Assembly (NCBI GenBank): GCA_030430715.1
Contig: JAUIJZ010000024.1
Location: 1-35,843 of the forward strand
From: Alphaproteobacteria bacterium
GTDB lineage: Bacteria > Pseudomonadota > Alphaproteobacteria > Caulobacterales > Aquidulcibacteraceae
Reading direction: 5' to 3'
Length of the DNA stretch: 35,843 nucleotides
The notes under the pieces are model-generated. The model saw nothing but the letters and a program-made list of their open reading frames with translations, ran no database searches and was not told the DNA's origin. Made by a program: the position numbers and the translations under genes. Of the stretch, positions 1 through 9,855 are shown piece by piece; within the stretch, counting starts at the first letter, position 1, and each line of letters begins with the position of its first letter.

Positions 1-48
1 CACTTCGCGTTCCGGCGAGACGAGGGCGAAATTGAGCTTCTCAGCCAT
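1..48 (-). CDS. atpC: F1 ATP synthase epsilon subunit, N-terminal fragment (cut by window edge)
   Basis: Only the first 16 codons are in the window. They read MAEKLNFALVSPEREV, the typical start of alphaproteobacterial AtpC, the epsilon subunit of the F1 central stalk that couples rotation to catalysis and can inhibit ATP hydrolysis. The ATG is preceded on the minus strand by a GAGGAA ribosome binding site. It lies 8 bases after the stop of the ABM monooxygenase gene, so it is probably the last cistron of the atp operon. The identification rests on a short N-terminus plus position after atpD, and the rest of the gene lies outside the window. Confidence 0.9.
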   Translation of the reverse strand, partial: MAEKLNFALVSPEREV

Positions 49-56
49 GCTGTTCC

Positions 57-1807
<1,751 letters not shown>

Positions 1808-1840
1808 CTAATCGCCTTCGTGCGGGGCGTATCCGTTCAT

Positions 1841-1933
1841 TCACATCATGCGCGCTGCGATCACGCCCAACGCCACCGCCAAAAACGGCGACGCGATGAG
1901 CGCGAACCGGGCAAAGCGCGATCGCATTGTCAT
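1841..1933 (-). CDS. Putative 30-residue single-helix membrane microprotein, coupled to ohr
   Basis: Directly after ohr is a 30-codon frame starting MTMRSRFARFAL and ending AARMM. Its ATG overlaps the ohr TGA stop as ATGA, the classic arrangement for translational coupling. The N-terminus is positively charged (three Arg within nine residues), followed by a hydrophobic stretch at about residues 10-27 broken only by Ser, Pro and Gly, which would make one transmembrane helix with the N-terminus in the cytoplasm. It fills most of the ohr-atpD spacer. No family is recognised. Against it: it is short, and hydrophobic frames arise easily in GC-rich DNA. In favour: the exact overlap, the operon position and the coherent topology. 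Confidence 0.5.
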   Translation of the reverse strand: MTMRSRFARFALIASPFLAVALGVIAARMM

Positions 1934-2346
1934 TCGACCGCCAATTCGACCGGAACATTGTTCCGCGTCGCTTTCGAATAGGGGCACACTTGGTGCGCGG
2001 CTTCGATCAGCTCTTGCACCTGCGCGCGATCCAGGCCGGGCACCGAGAGCGTCAGCTTCGCGGAGAGGCTGAGCCCGTCATCGCCGCGATTGAGGCCGAC
2101 GCTGCATTTCACCACGGCTTTCGCCGCATCAATCTTCTTTTGCGACGCGACCAGCAACACCGCGCCATTGAAGCACGTCGCCCAACCCATCGCGAACAGC
2201 TGCTCCGGGTTCGTGCCCTCGCCCGAACCGCCGAGCGCTTTGTCGTGCTCGTTGTGCAGCCATAGGCCGCCATTCTCCAGCGCGACCTTGCCGCCGGCAC
2301 GGCCGCCCTTGGAAACGCCAGTAACGGTGAAGAGTGCGTCAGCCAT
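1930..2346 (-). CDS. ohr: Organic hydroperoxide resistance protein (Ohr, OsmC superfamily)
   Basis: Ohr proteins are thiol peroxidases that reduce organic and fatty-acid hydroperoxides, usually recycled by lipoylated proteins and dihydrolipoamide dehydrogenase. The 138-residue protein has both reactive cysteines in family context: C58 in ATCFNGA and C121 in CPYSKATRNN. It also has the Arg at about position 16 and the Glu of NPEQLF at about 48 that complete the active site. The start chosen is the ATG at 2346 (MADALFTVTG), with AAGGAG six bases upstream; an upstream extension lacks family similarity. It lies 10 bases after atpG and before atpD, an unusual site. Ohr rather than OsmC is favoured by the GTNPEQLFA and CPYSKATR signatures. 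No OhrR regulator gene is nearby. Confidence 0.93.
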   Translation of the reverse strand: MADALFTVTGVSKGGRAGGKVALENGGLWLHNEHDKALGGSGEGTNPEQLFAMGWATCFNGAVLLVASQKKIDAAKAVVKCSVGLNRGDDGLSLSAKLTLSVPGLDRAQVQELIEAAHQVCPYSKATRNNVPVELAVE

Positions 2347-2356
2347 CGTCTTCTCC

Positions 2357-3238
2357 TTACAGAGCCTCCGCACCGGAGATGATTTCAATCAGCTCCTTGG
2401 TGATGTTGGCTTGGCGCTGACGGTTATAGCGGATCGTCAGCTTGCGAATGAGATCACCCGCATTGCGCGTGGCGTTATCCATCGCGCTCATCTGCGCGCC
2501 ATAGAAGCCGGCTTGGTTTTCGAGCAGCGCCTGCAAGAGTTGGCCGTTCAGATAACGCGGCAGCAGCGCTTCGAGAATCTCGCCTTCGTTCGGCTCGTAT
2601 TCATAGATCGCGCCCTTGAGATCCGGCGGCGTCACGCCTTCGGGCGCACGCGCAGGAATGAGCTGCAGCGCCGTCGGCACCTGGCTGATGACCGATTTGA
2701 AGCGCGAGAAGAACAGCGTCGCGATGTCGAATTCACCGGCGGCGTAAAGCTCAAGCAGAGCTTCACCGACAACATGGGCGGCATCCGCGCCGATATTCCG
2801 GAAGCTGGAAAGATCGACATATTTGACGATCTTTTCGCCGTGCAGACGGCGCAGCTGATCGCGGCCCTTCTTGCCGACGGCCATGATCTTCACCGTCTTC
2901 CCGGCTTTGACCAATTCGTCGATCTTCTCGCGTGCGGCGCGCACGATCTGCGTGTTGAAGCCGCCGCACAGGCCGCGCTCGCTCGTCATCACGACGAGCA
3001 AATGCACCTGATCGGCGCCCGTGCCGCGCAGCAAAACCGGCGCGCTGTCGCTATTCGAAACGGCGGAGGCCAGGTTGGCGATGACACGCGCCATACGCTC
3101 AGCGTACGGGCGCGCCGCTTCAGCCTGGCTCTGCGCCCGCTTCAGCTTGGCCGCGGCAACCATCTGCATCGCCTTAGTAATCTTCTGCGTGGACTTCACG
3201 CTGGCGATGCGATTGCGGAACTCTTTTAAGCTCGGCAT
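2357..3238 (-). CDS. atpG: F1 ATP synthase gamma subunit
   Basis: The gamma subunit is the rotating central shaft of F1. The 293-residue product begins [32 protein letters not shown], the hallmark N-terminal coiled-coil helix, contains the conserved [10 protein letters not shown] segment at about residues 90-100, and ends with the long C-terminal helix whose [12 protein letters not shown] motif inserts into the alpha3beta3 ring. It lies 9 bases after atpA, with AGGA before its ATG, and is followed after 10 bases by ohr rather than by atpD. Length and motifs are normal, so the neighbouring insertion has not disrupted the gene. Confidence 0.98.
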   Translation of the reverse strand: MPSLKEFRNRIASVKSTQKITKAMQMVAAAKLKRAQSQAEAARPYAERMARVIANLASAVSNSDSAPVLLRGTGADQVHLLVVMTSERGLCGGFNTQIVRAAREKIDELVKAGKTVKIMAVGKKGRDQLRRLHGEKIVKYVDLSSFRNIGADAAHVVGEALLELYAAGEFDIATLFFSRFKSVISQVPTALQLIPARAPEGVTPPDLKGAIYEYEPNEGEILEALLPRYLNGQLLQALLENQAGFYGAQMSAMDNATRNAGDLIRKLTIRYNRQRQANITKELIEIISGAEAL

Positions 3239-3247
3239 CGGATGTCC

Positions 3248-4783
<1,536 letters not shown>

Positions 4784-4796
4784 GTGGATTACCTCT

Positions 4797-5357
4797 TTAG
4801 GCGGATTTCAGGGCGAGACGCAGAGCGTCCAGCTTGGCTTTGACGGAAGCGTCGAATTGGCGGGAGCCGACGCGGACGACGAATCCGCCGATTAGGCTCT
4901 CGTCGACGCGGGTTTCGGCTTCGACCTTGGCCCCGAGCTGCTTGCCCAGGTTGTCGACGATGGCGGCTTTTTCCGCCTCCCCCAGCGGACGGGCGGAGAC
5001 GATTTCGACTTGGCGAGCGCCGCGCTCTCGCGCGACCAGGGCGCGGTATGCGGCGAAAACGCCCGGCAGATCGGCCGCGCGACGATTCTGCGCGGCGACG
5101 CCGATGAATTTGCGGGTGAGCTCACTGACGCCGAGCTTGGCGGCAACCGCAGTCAGGGCGCGGGCCTTATCTTCAGGCTCGATCAGAGGCGAGCGCGCCG
5201 CCTCGCGCAGATCAGCGCTCTCGCGCCACGCCGCTCCGAACGCGCCGAAATCCTTCTCTACCGCATCTAAGGCGTTAGATTCCTTGGCTAAATCAAAAAC
5301 AGCCTGAGCGTAACGCGCCGCGGCTTCGGAAGCTTCGCCTTCGATCGTTTCAGCCAC
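4797..5357 (-). CDS. atpH: F1 ATP synthase delta subunit
   Basis: The delta subunit is the peripheral-stalk cap that joins F1 alpha to the b subunits. The frame stays open to 5456, but the family pattern begins at [27 protein letters not shown] at 5357 gives 186 residues, normal for AtpH, and is preferred over the longer form with a Pro/Arg-rich extension. Conserved features include [12 protein letters not shown] near residue 90 and the C-terminal [28 protein letters not shown]-type domain, typical for delta. It is the first gene of the atp operon and is divergent from the MFS gene, so the operon promoter should lie in 5358-5585. Confidence 0.93.
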   Translation of the reverse strand: MAETIEGEASEAAARYAQAVFDLAKESNALDAVEKDFGAFGAAWRESADLREAARSPLIEPEDKARALTAVAAKLGVSELTRKFIGVAAQNRRAADLPGVFAAYRALVARERGARQVEIVSARPLGEAEKAAIVDNLGKQLGAKVEAETRVDESLIGGFVVRVGSRQFDASVKAKLDALRLALKSA

Positions 5358-5416
5358 TGCTGTCTCGCTGTTGCCGCCGCTGACGGCCGCTCGGACCGCC
5401 CGCTGACGAGGTGACG

Positions 5417-5442
5417 TTGGCTTGGGAAAACCCAAACGCCAA
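5417..5442. promoter_or_regulatory. Inverted repeat between divergent atpH and MHS transporter genes
   Basis: Arms TTGGC+TTGGG and CCCAA+GCCAA face each other across AAAA, with a 2-base bulge (AC) on one side, giving about 10 paired bases. It lies 60 bases upstream of the atpH GTG and 144 bases upstream of the transporter ATG. It could be an operator or an RNA hairpin in the atp leader. No U-run follows on either strand, so a simple terminator is unlikely. A TTGACA hexamer at 5511-5516 is a possible -35 for the transporter, but no convincing -10 follows. Confidence 0.35.
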
Positions 5443-5585
5443 GCAGGCCGCAGCACGTGAGCGCGGGGCCTCTTTGGACGCGCGCGCGAATTACCATGCG
5501 GCGTTCCGGCTTGACAACCGGAGCCAGGGACGGCGGATCAGCGACAAAAGCGCCGATCAACAATTTCCGGGGGGAAACCAGCCTT

Positions 5586-7295
5586 ATGAGTGAGCAGTCA
5601 GCCGCATCCAGCATCGAAGAAGTCTCACCGCGCAAGATGCGGATGGTCGTGGTCGCCTCATCGGCGGGCACGGTGTTCGAATGGTATGACTTCTTCGTCT
5701 ATGGGGCGCTGGCCTCGGTGATGGCGCCGCTCTTCTTCGCCGGCCTCCCCGATGCTCAAGCCTTCGTCTTTACCTTGCTGACCTTCGCCGTGGGCTTCGT
5801 GGTGCGGCCGCTGGGCGCGCTCGTATTCGGCAAGATCGGCGACTCAGCGGGCCGGAAAGGCGCATTCCTTATAACGATCACGCTGATGGGCTTCGCCACC
5901 TTCGCCATCGGCCTCCTGCCCACGGCGCAGACCATCGGCATCTGGGCTCCCATCCTGCTTGTGGCCATGCGGGTGCTGCAAGGCTTCGCGCTGGGCGGCG
6001 AGTATGGCGGCGCCGCCATCTATGTCGCGGAACACGCCCCCGCGCACCGGCGCGGCGGCGCGACCGCCTGGATCCAGACCTCGGCCTCGTTTGGCCTGAT
6101 CGGCGCGCTTGGCGTCGTTTTGGGCTCGCGCGCTTTCCTCGGCGAGGACGCCTTCCGCGAATGGGGCTGGCGCATCCCCTTCCTGGTTTCGATCATCCTG
6201 CTGCTGATCTCGCTCTGGATCCGGCTGCAGCTGGAGGAAAGCCCCGCTTTCAAGAAGCTCGAAGCGGAGGGCAAGGTCACCAAAAAAGCCTACGCCGAGA
6301 CCTTCCTCAAATGGCGCAATCTGAAGCTGGTGCTGCTGACGCTTGTGTCGATCACCTTTGCGCAGGGCGTGATCTGGTACACGGCGCACTTCTATACTCA
6401 ATTCTATCTAGAGCGGATTTTGAAATTCGACTCGCAGACGGTGAACCTCTTGATGATCGCCGTCGTGCTGCTGTCAGCGCCGCTTTATTATACCTTCGCG
6501 CGGATTTCCGACCGCATTGGCCGCAAGCCCATCATGCTTTTCGGCATGGTGTTGATGCTGGCGCTTTATTTCCCGGGCTTTCATTTCATCACCAGCTCGG
6601 GCAATCCGGCGCTCGCCGAAGCCGCGCGAACGACGCCGGTCACGGTCATCGCCGATCCTGAAGACTGCACGTTCCAGCTCGACCTCACCGGCGGCGCGCA
6701 ACAATTCGCCACCTCATGCGACATTGCCAAGGCCGCGCTCTCAAATGCAGGCATCAGCTACGACACCATCGCCGGTGAAGCTGGAGCGCCAGCGCGCGTG
6801 CGCATTGGCGACAACATCGAATTGCCAAGCGTCAGCGCGGTCGGTCAATCCATGACCGAGGTGCGCGCCACCCGCGCCGCGTTCGATGCACGCGTGCGCG
6901 AGGCGTTGATCGAGGCCGGCTATCCCGCCGCGGCGCCAGGGCCGATGCAGAATTGGAGCTTCTCGGAGATTGTCCGCGTGTTCTCCGAGAAAGGCGGCGT
7001 CTTTCTGATCATGGCGTTGTTCATCGTCGCCGCATGCGCACTTTACGGACCGCAGGCCGCGGCGCTGGTGGAAATGTTCCCCACACACATCCGCTACACG
7101 GCGCTTTCGGTGCCATACCATCTTGGCGTCGGCTTATTCGGCGGCCTGCTGCCCGCGACCGTGTTTGCGATCAACACAGCAACGGGCTCGATCTATGACG
7201 GCTTGTGGTTTCCGTTCATCGTCACCGCATTCGCCACCTTGATGACGCTGCTGTTCTGGCCGGAGACAAAAAACCGCGACATTCACGCGAGCTAG
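5586..7295 (+). CDS. MFS transporter, metabolite:H+ symporter (MHS) type, with large periplasmic loop
   Basis: This 569-residue inner-membrane protein has MHS-family signatures: SSAGTVFEWYDFFVYG at the first helix, RPLGALVFGKIGDSAGRK in the 2-3 loop, RVLQGFALGGEYGGAAIYVAEHAP in helix 4-5, and RISDRIGRKP in the second half. Family members import organic acids, osmolytes or shikimate-like compounds; the substrate here cannot be read. The ATG at 5586 is chosen because the conserved N-terminus follows at once and a G-rich stretch precedes it. An extra segment of about 120 residues (roughly 338-457) interrupts the C-terminal half before WSFSEIVRVF. It is hydrophilic, with two cysteines at about 361 and 378 that could form a disulfide if periplasmic. 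Confidence 0.9.
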   Translation: MSEQSAASSIEEVSPRKMRMVVVASSAGTVFEWYDFFVYGALASVMAPLFFAGLPDAQAFVFTLLTFAVGFVVRPLGALVFGKIGDSAGRKGAFLITITLMGFATFAIGLLPTAQTIGIWAPILLVAMRVLQGFALGGEYGGAAIYVAEHAPAHRRGGATAWIQTSASFGLIGALGVVLGSRAFLGEDAFREWGWRIPFLVSIILLLISLWIRLQLEESPAFKKLEAEGKVTKKAYAETFLKWRNLKLVLLTLVSITFAQGVIWYTAHFYTQFYLERILKFDSQTVNLLMIAVVLLSAPLYYTFARISDRIGRKPIMLFGMVLMLALYFPGFHFITSSGNPALAEAARTTPVTVIADPEDCTFQLDLTGGAQQFATSCDIAKAALSNAGISYDTIAGEAGAPARVRIGDNIELPSVSAVGQSMTEVRATRAAFDARVREALIEAGYPAAAPGPMQNWSFSEIVRVFSEKGGVFLIMALFIVAACALYGPQAAALVEMFPTHIRYTALSVPYHLGVGLFGGLLPATVFAINTATGSIYDGLWFPFIVTAFATLMTLLFWPETKNRDIHAS

Positions 7296-7370
7296 CCTCG
7301 CCAACGTGGTTTTCACGAGTTCACCAGGTTTCTGAACAGAAGCTTAAGCGCGCGCATGCATAGTGCGGGC

Positions 7371-7604
7371 ATGACGGCGATCCCCCACGCCGCCGAGGCT
7401 CTGACCAGCGCCTCAGGCCGCTTTGAGCTTGCCAGTGCTCGCTTGCTCAAGGCGGCCTCCGGCGGCGGTGATGGCGATATCGCCACCCCGCTCGTACAAA
7501 TGGTCGAAGCCAAAACGCAGTTCAAAGCGGGCTTGGCGATGCTGCGCGTATCCGACGAGATGCTGCGCGAGCTGATCCATATGAGCCACGGGCGCGACCG
7601 CTAA
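7371..7604 (+). CDS. Small flagellar rod/hook-like protein (orphan)
   Basis: The 77-residue product reads like the joined ends of a flagellar rod protein. An N-terminal MTAIPHAAEALTSASGRFELA resembles the helix that begins FlgB/C/F/G. It is followed by a C-terminal helix with DIATPLVQMVEAKTQFKAGLAMLR and DEMLRELI, which resembles the rod C-terminal motif. There is no middle domain. The ATG at 7371 gives the best match to rod N-termini; an ATG five codons earlier is possible, and neither has a strong ribosome binding site. No other flagellar gene is nearby. Known full rod proteins are much longer, so a structural role is uncertain. The similarity is judged by eye. Confidence 0.65.
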   Translation: MTAIPHAAEALTSASGRFELASARLLKAASGGGDGDIATPLVQMVEAKTQFKAGLAMLRVSDEMLRELIHMSHGRDR

Positions 7605-7710
7605 CGAAGAACAACCACGCGTTGGGCGTTTTAGTTTGACGCCCCATTTGGGCGCCGCCACTCTAACCACCGCTATAGGTTGGGATGTGAAACGCGGGGG
7701 CGCGTCGAAC

Positions 7711-8385
7711 ATGAAGATTTCGCTCGGCTGGGTCGTGGCCGCGGTCGCCGTGGTCGCGGCCATTTATTTCGCTTTTTCGGCAAACACGGCGCGCCGCGTG
7801 GACTATCCGCCTATTCGACAAGAGGGCGACCGCATCGTCGCCGACATCATTATTCCTTCCGAACGCAGCACCCAGCAACCGATTGCGCAACCCTCCCCGT
7901 CCAACAGAAGCACAACGGCTGAGCCTCACCTCACGCCGGGCGTACCGTCTCTGCGGATAGATGGCGGAAACCCGCCATCCGCGCAGGCGAGCGCGCGAGC
8001 TATCAGCGATGCGGCATGGTTCGAGCGGCGCTGGCAGCAAAGCTATCAGAGGCTCACTGCAGCCGGCGTCTTCCAAAGTCTGGACGACCATTTGCCCACA
8101 ATGCGGGAACGCATTCGCGTACTCGACGACGAGCGCGCTCGACTTGAGGCTGATACACGCGCCCGCGGCTTCTATGGGGCAGCCTATACGCAACGGCGCG
8201 ACGTGCTCGATGAGCAGTCGCGCGACATGCGGGCATTCGTTGCGCTCAATGAAAGAAAGATATCGATCTGCCACGAAATGAACGCCGTACTGGCGCGCGA
8301 ACGGCGGGTGCTAGGCTACAATACTGCAACGGTCACCGAGGCCAACCGCAGAGACTGCGCCGCAGTCGGAGTCCCCATCCGCTAA
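7711..8385 (+). CDS. Membrane-anchored hypothetical protein
   Basis: This 224-residue protein is of no family I recognise. It begins with MKISLGW and a single hydrophobic helix at about residues 6-24, followed by a low-complexity Pro/Ser/Thr/Gln linker to about residue 95. After that comes a charged helical domain rich in Arg, Glu and Asp (residues 100-205) that may form a coiled coil. Two cysteines near the C-terminus (ICHEM and RDCAAV) could pair. Topology suggests a periplasmic domain tethered to the inner membrane. The ATG at 7711 is chosen because it puts the hydrophobic helix at the N-terminus; the frame is open further upstream. A short inverted repeat (CGCCC/GGGCG) lies around 7640-7655. 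Confidence 0.7.
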   Translation: MKISLGWVVAAVAVVAAIYFAFSANTARRVDYPPIRQEGDRIVADIIIPSERSTQQPIAQPSPSNRSTTAEPHLTPGVPSLRIDGGNPPSAQASARAISDAAWFERRWQQSYQRLTAAGVFQSLDDHLPTMRERIRVLDDERARLEADTRARGFYGAAYTQRRDVLDEQSRDMRAFVALNERKISICHEMNAVLARERRVLGYNTATVTEANRRDCAAVGVPIR

Positions 8386-8472
8386 CATAGCGGCCGGCTA
8401 CTATCGACACCCCGCACGCGCACTGCCTAGCGCGGCTTTGCCCTTTTCGGCCCCCTTAAATTGCCCTAACTG

Positions 8473-8493
8473 GGCCCTTCAACCTCGAGGGCC
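8473..8493 (+). promoter_or_regulatory. Hairpin overlapping the terC ribosome binding site
   Basis: GGCCCT (8473-8478) pairs with AGGGCC (8488-8493) around a 9-base loop. The only Shine-Dalgarno-like sequence before terC, GAGG at 8487-8490, lies at the loop edge and in the 3' arm. The structure could therefore limit translation of terC. TerC/Alx-type genes in other bacteria are often controlled by a manganese riboswitch, but I do not see its conserved core here, so this is only a possible local control element. Confidence 0.4.
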
Positions 8494-8500
8494 TTGATTC

Positions 8501-9307
8501 ATGGATTGGGATATTGCGCCGCTGCTGAGTGACCCGGGCGCCTGGGCGGCGCTTGTGACGCTGATCGTCATGGAAGTCGTTCTCGGCATCGACAACCTGA
8601 TCTTTATTTCGATCCTCACGAACAAATTGCCAGAGCATCAGCGCCCGCGCGCGCGCCGGATCGGCATTGGCTTGGCGCTGATCATGCGTTTGGTCCTGCT
8701 TTCGACCATCGCTTTCATCGTTGGCCTTACCGCGCCGCTCTTTGACCTTGGCTTGCAAGGCACGCCGGATTCGCACGGCACGCCATCGTTCGAGACAGCT
8801 TTTTCCTGGCGCGATCTCATCTTGCTCGCGGGCGGTCTTTTTCTCGTTTGGAAAGCCACCAAGGAAATACACCACACCGTTGACCCCACGCCGACAGGCG
8901 AAGTGCTGGACAAGAAAGCCGTGGTCGCCGCGAATTTCGGATCGATCATCGTCCAAATCATTCTGCTCGACCTGGTGTTCTCGATCGATTCAATCCTAAC
9001 CGCCGTGGGTATGACGGATCATGTGCCGATCATGGTCGTCGCCGTGGTCGTCGCCGTGACTGTGATGATGCTGGCGGCCGATCCCGTGGCGAACTTCATT
9101 CACGCCAACCCGACGGTGGTGATGCTGGCGCTGGGCTTCCTGCTCATGATCGGCATGGTGCTGATCGCCGAAGGCTTCGGCGTGCATGTGCCGAAGGGCT
9201 ATATCTACGCGGCGATGGCGTTCTCGGCCTTGGTCGAGGGACTCAATATGATGTCACGGCGCGCCGCGAAGCGCCGCAACACCGATACGACGGCTAAAAC
9301 GCACTAA
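8501..9307 (+). CDS. TerC-family integral membrane protein
   Basis: The 268-residue polytopic protein has the TerC hallmarks: acidic residues inside membrane helices in [16 protein letters not shown] (residues 24-39) and in [16 protein letters not shown] (about 157-172), with [20 protein letters not shown] between. The family (TerC, Alx/MeeF, YceF/YkoY) handles metal ions, with manganese export best supported. Some members help load metal into exoenzymes during secretion. It is followed after only 11 bases by a lipoprotein gene with its own AAGGAAA site, so the two are probably co-transcribed. Exact ion specificity is not visible. C-terminal residues RRAAKRRN form a basic cytoplasmic tail. 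Confidence 0.9.
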   Translation: MDWDIAPLLSDPGAWAALVTLIVMEVVLGIDNLIFISILTNKLPEHQRPRARRIGIGLALIMRLVLLSTIAFIVGLTAPLFDLGLQGTPDSHGTPSFETAFSWRDLILLAGGLFLVWKATKEIHHTVDPTPTGEVLDKKAVVAANFGSIIVQIILLDLVFSIDSILTAVGMTDHVPIMVVAVVVAVTVMMLAADPVANFIHANPTVVMLALGFLLMIGMVLIAEGFGVHVPKGYIYAAMAFSALVEGLNMMSRRAAKRRNTDTTAKTH

Positions 9308-9318
9308 GGAAATACGCC

Positions 9319-9855
9319 ATGCGCATATTGCCCCTCGCTGTTGCCGCCGCTCTGTCCGCCTGCGCCCTGCCCTCAACGGGCGGGCCAGTGACAACAACCG
9401 CGCTGGCTTCAGCAGACGCGGCCACATCGCTCGCGGTCGGCGAAAACATCTTTCTGGACAGGCAAGTCACGCCGGCGCGCGATGAAGGCCAAGACGCGAT
9501 GGTGAACCTCACCTTGCGCCACGCCGATGGCCGCCGCATCGCTTTCCAGGAAGCCAACCAGGCGCCGCACGATCTGTTCGTGCAGCAGCCCGGCGGCGCG
9601 CTCGCGCAAGTGATGGCGGCCGGTGTTGAAGCGCCGGCGCTCTATCGCAGCGCCGCGCCTGAAGGCGCCAACGCGTCTTTTATTTGTGGCGCGGGCCCAG
9701 CCGCGATCGGCGTGCTCGAAGGCGCGGATGGGACCGTGCGCATTGTCGGCCTGCGCCAAGACTTTCAAGTGGAGACGTTGCCGAACGGCGAACTGAACGC
9801 CGTGCCCTACAGCCCCGACCAAGTCTGCGCCCGGCTGAACTTCCGCCAAGGCTGA
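9319..9855 (+). CDS. Predicted lipoprotein of unknown function
   Basis: The 178-residue product starts MRILPLAVAAALSACALPS. A short charged and hydrophobic signal precedes a lipobox LSAC, so Cys15 would be lipidated and the protein anchored to the inner or outer membrane facing the periplasm. The mature part has no recognised domain. Two further cysteines (SFICGAG and DQVCARL) could form a disulfide. AAGGAAA lies upstream of the ATG and terC ends 11 bases earlier, suggesting a terC-lipoprotein operon. Its stop codon directly abuts the stop of the convergent MATE gene, with no base between. Confidence 0.75.
   Translation: MRILPLAVAAALSACALPSTGGPVTTTALASADAATSLAVGENIFLDRQVTPARDEGQDAMVNLTLRHADGRRIAFQEANQAPHDLFVQQPGGALAQVMAAGVEAPALYRSAAPEGANASFICGAGPAAIGVLEGADGTVRIVGLRQDFQVETLPNGELNAVPYSPDQVCARLNFRQG

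Noticed and set aside
8386-8500. yybP-ykoY manganese riboswitch before terC
   Set aside because: The conserved paired internal-loop sequences of that class were not seen; only a small hairpin is present.
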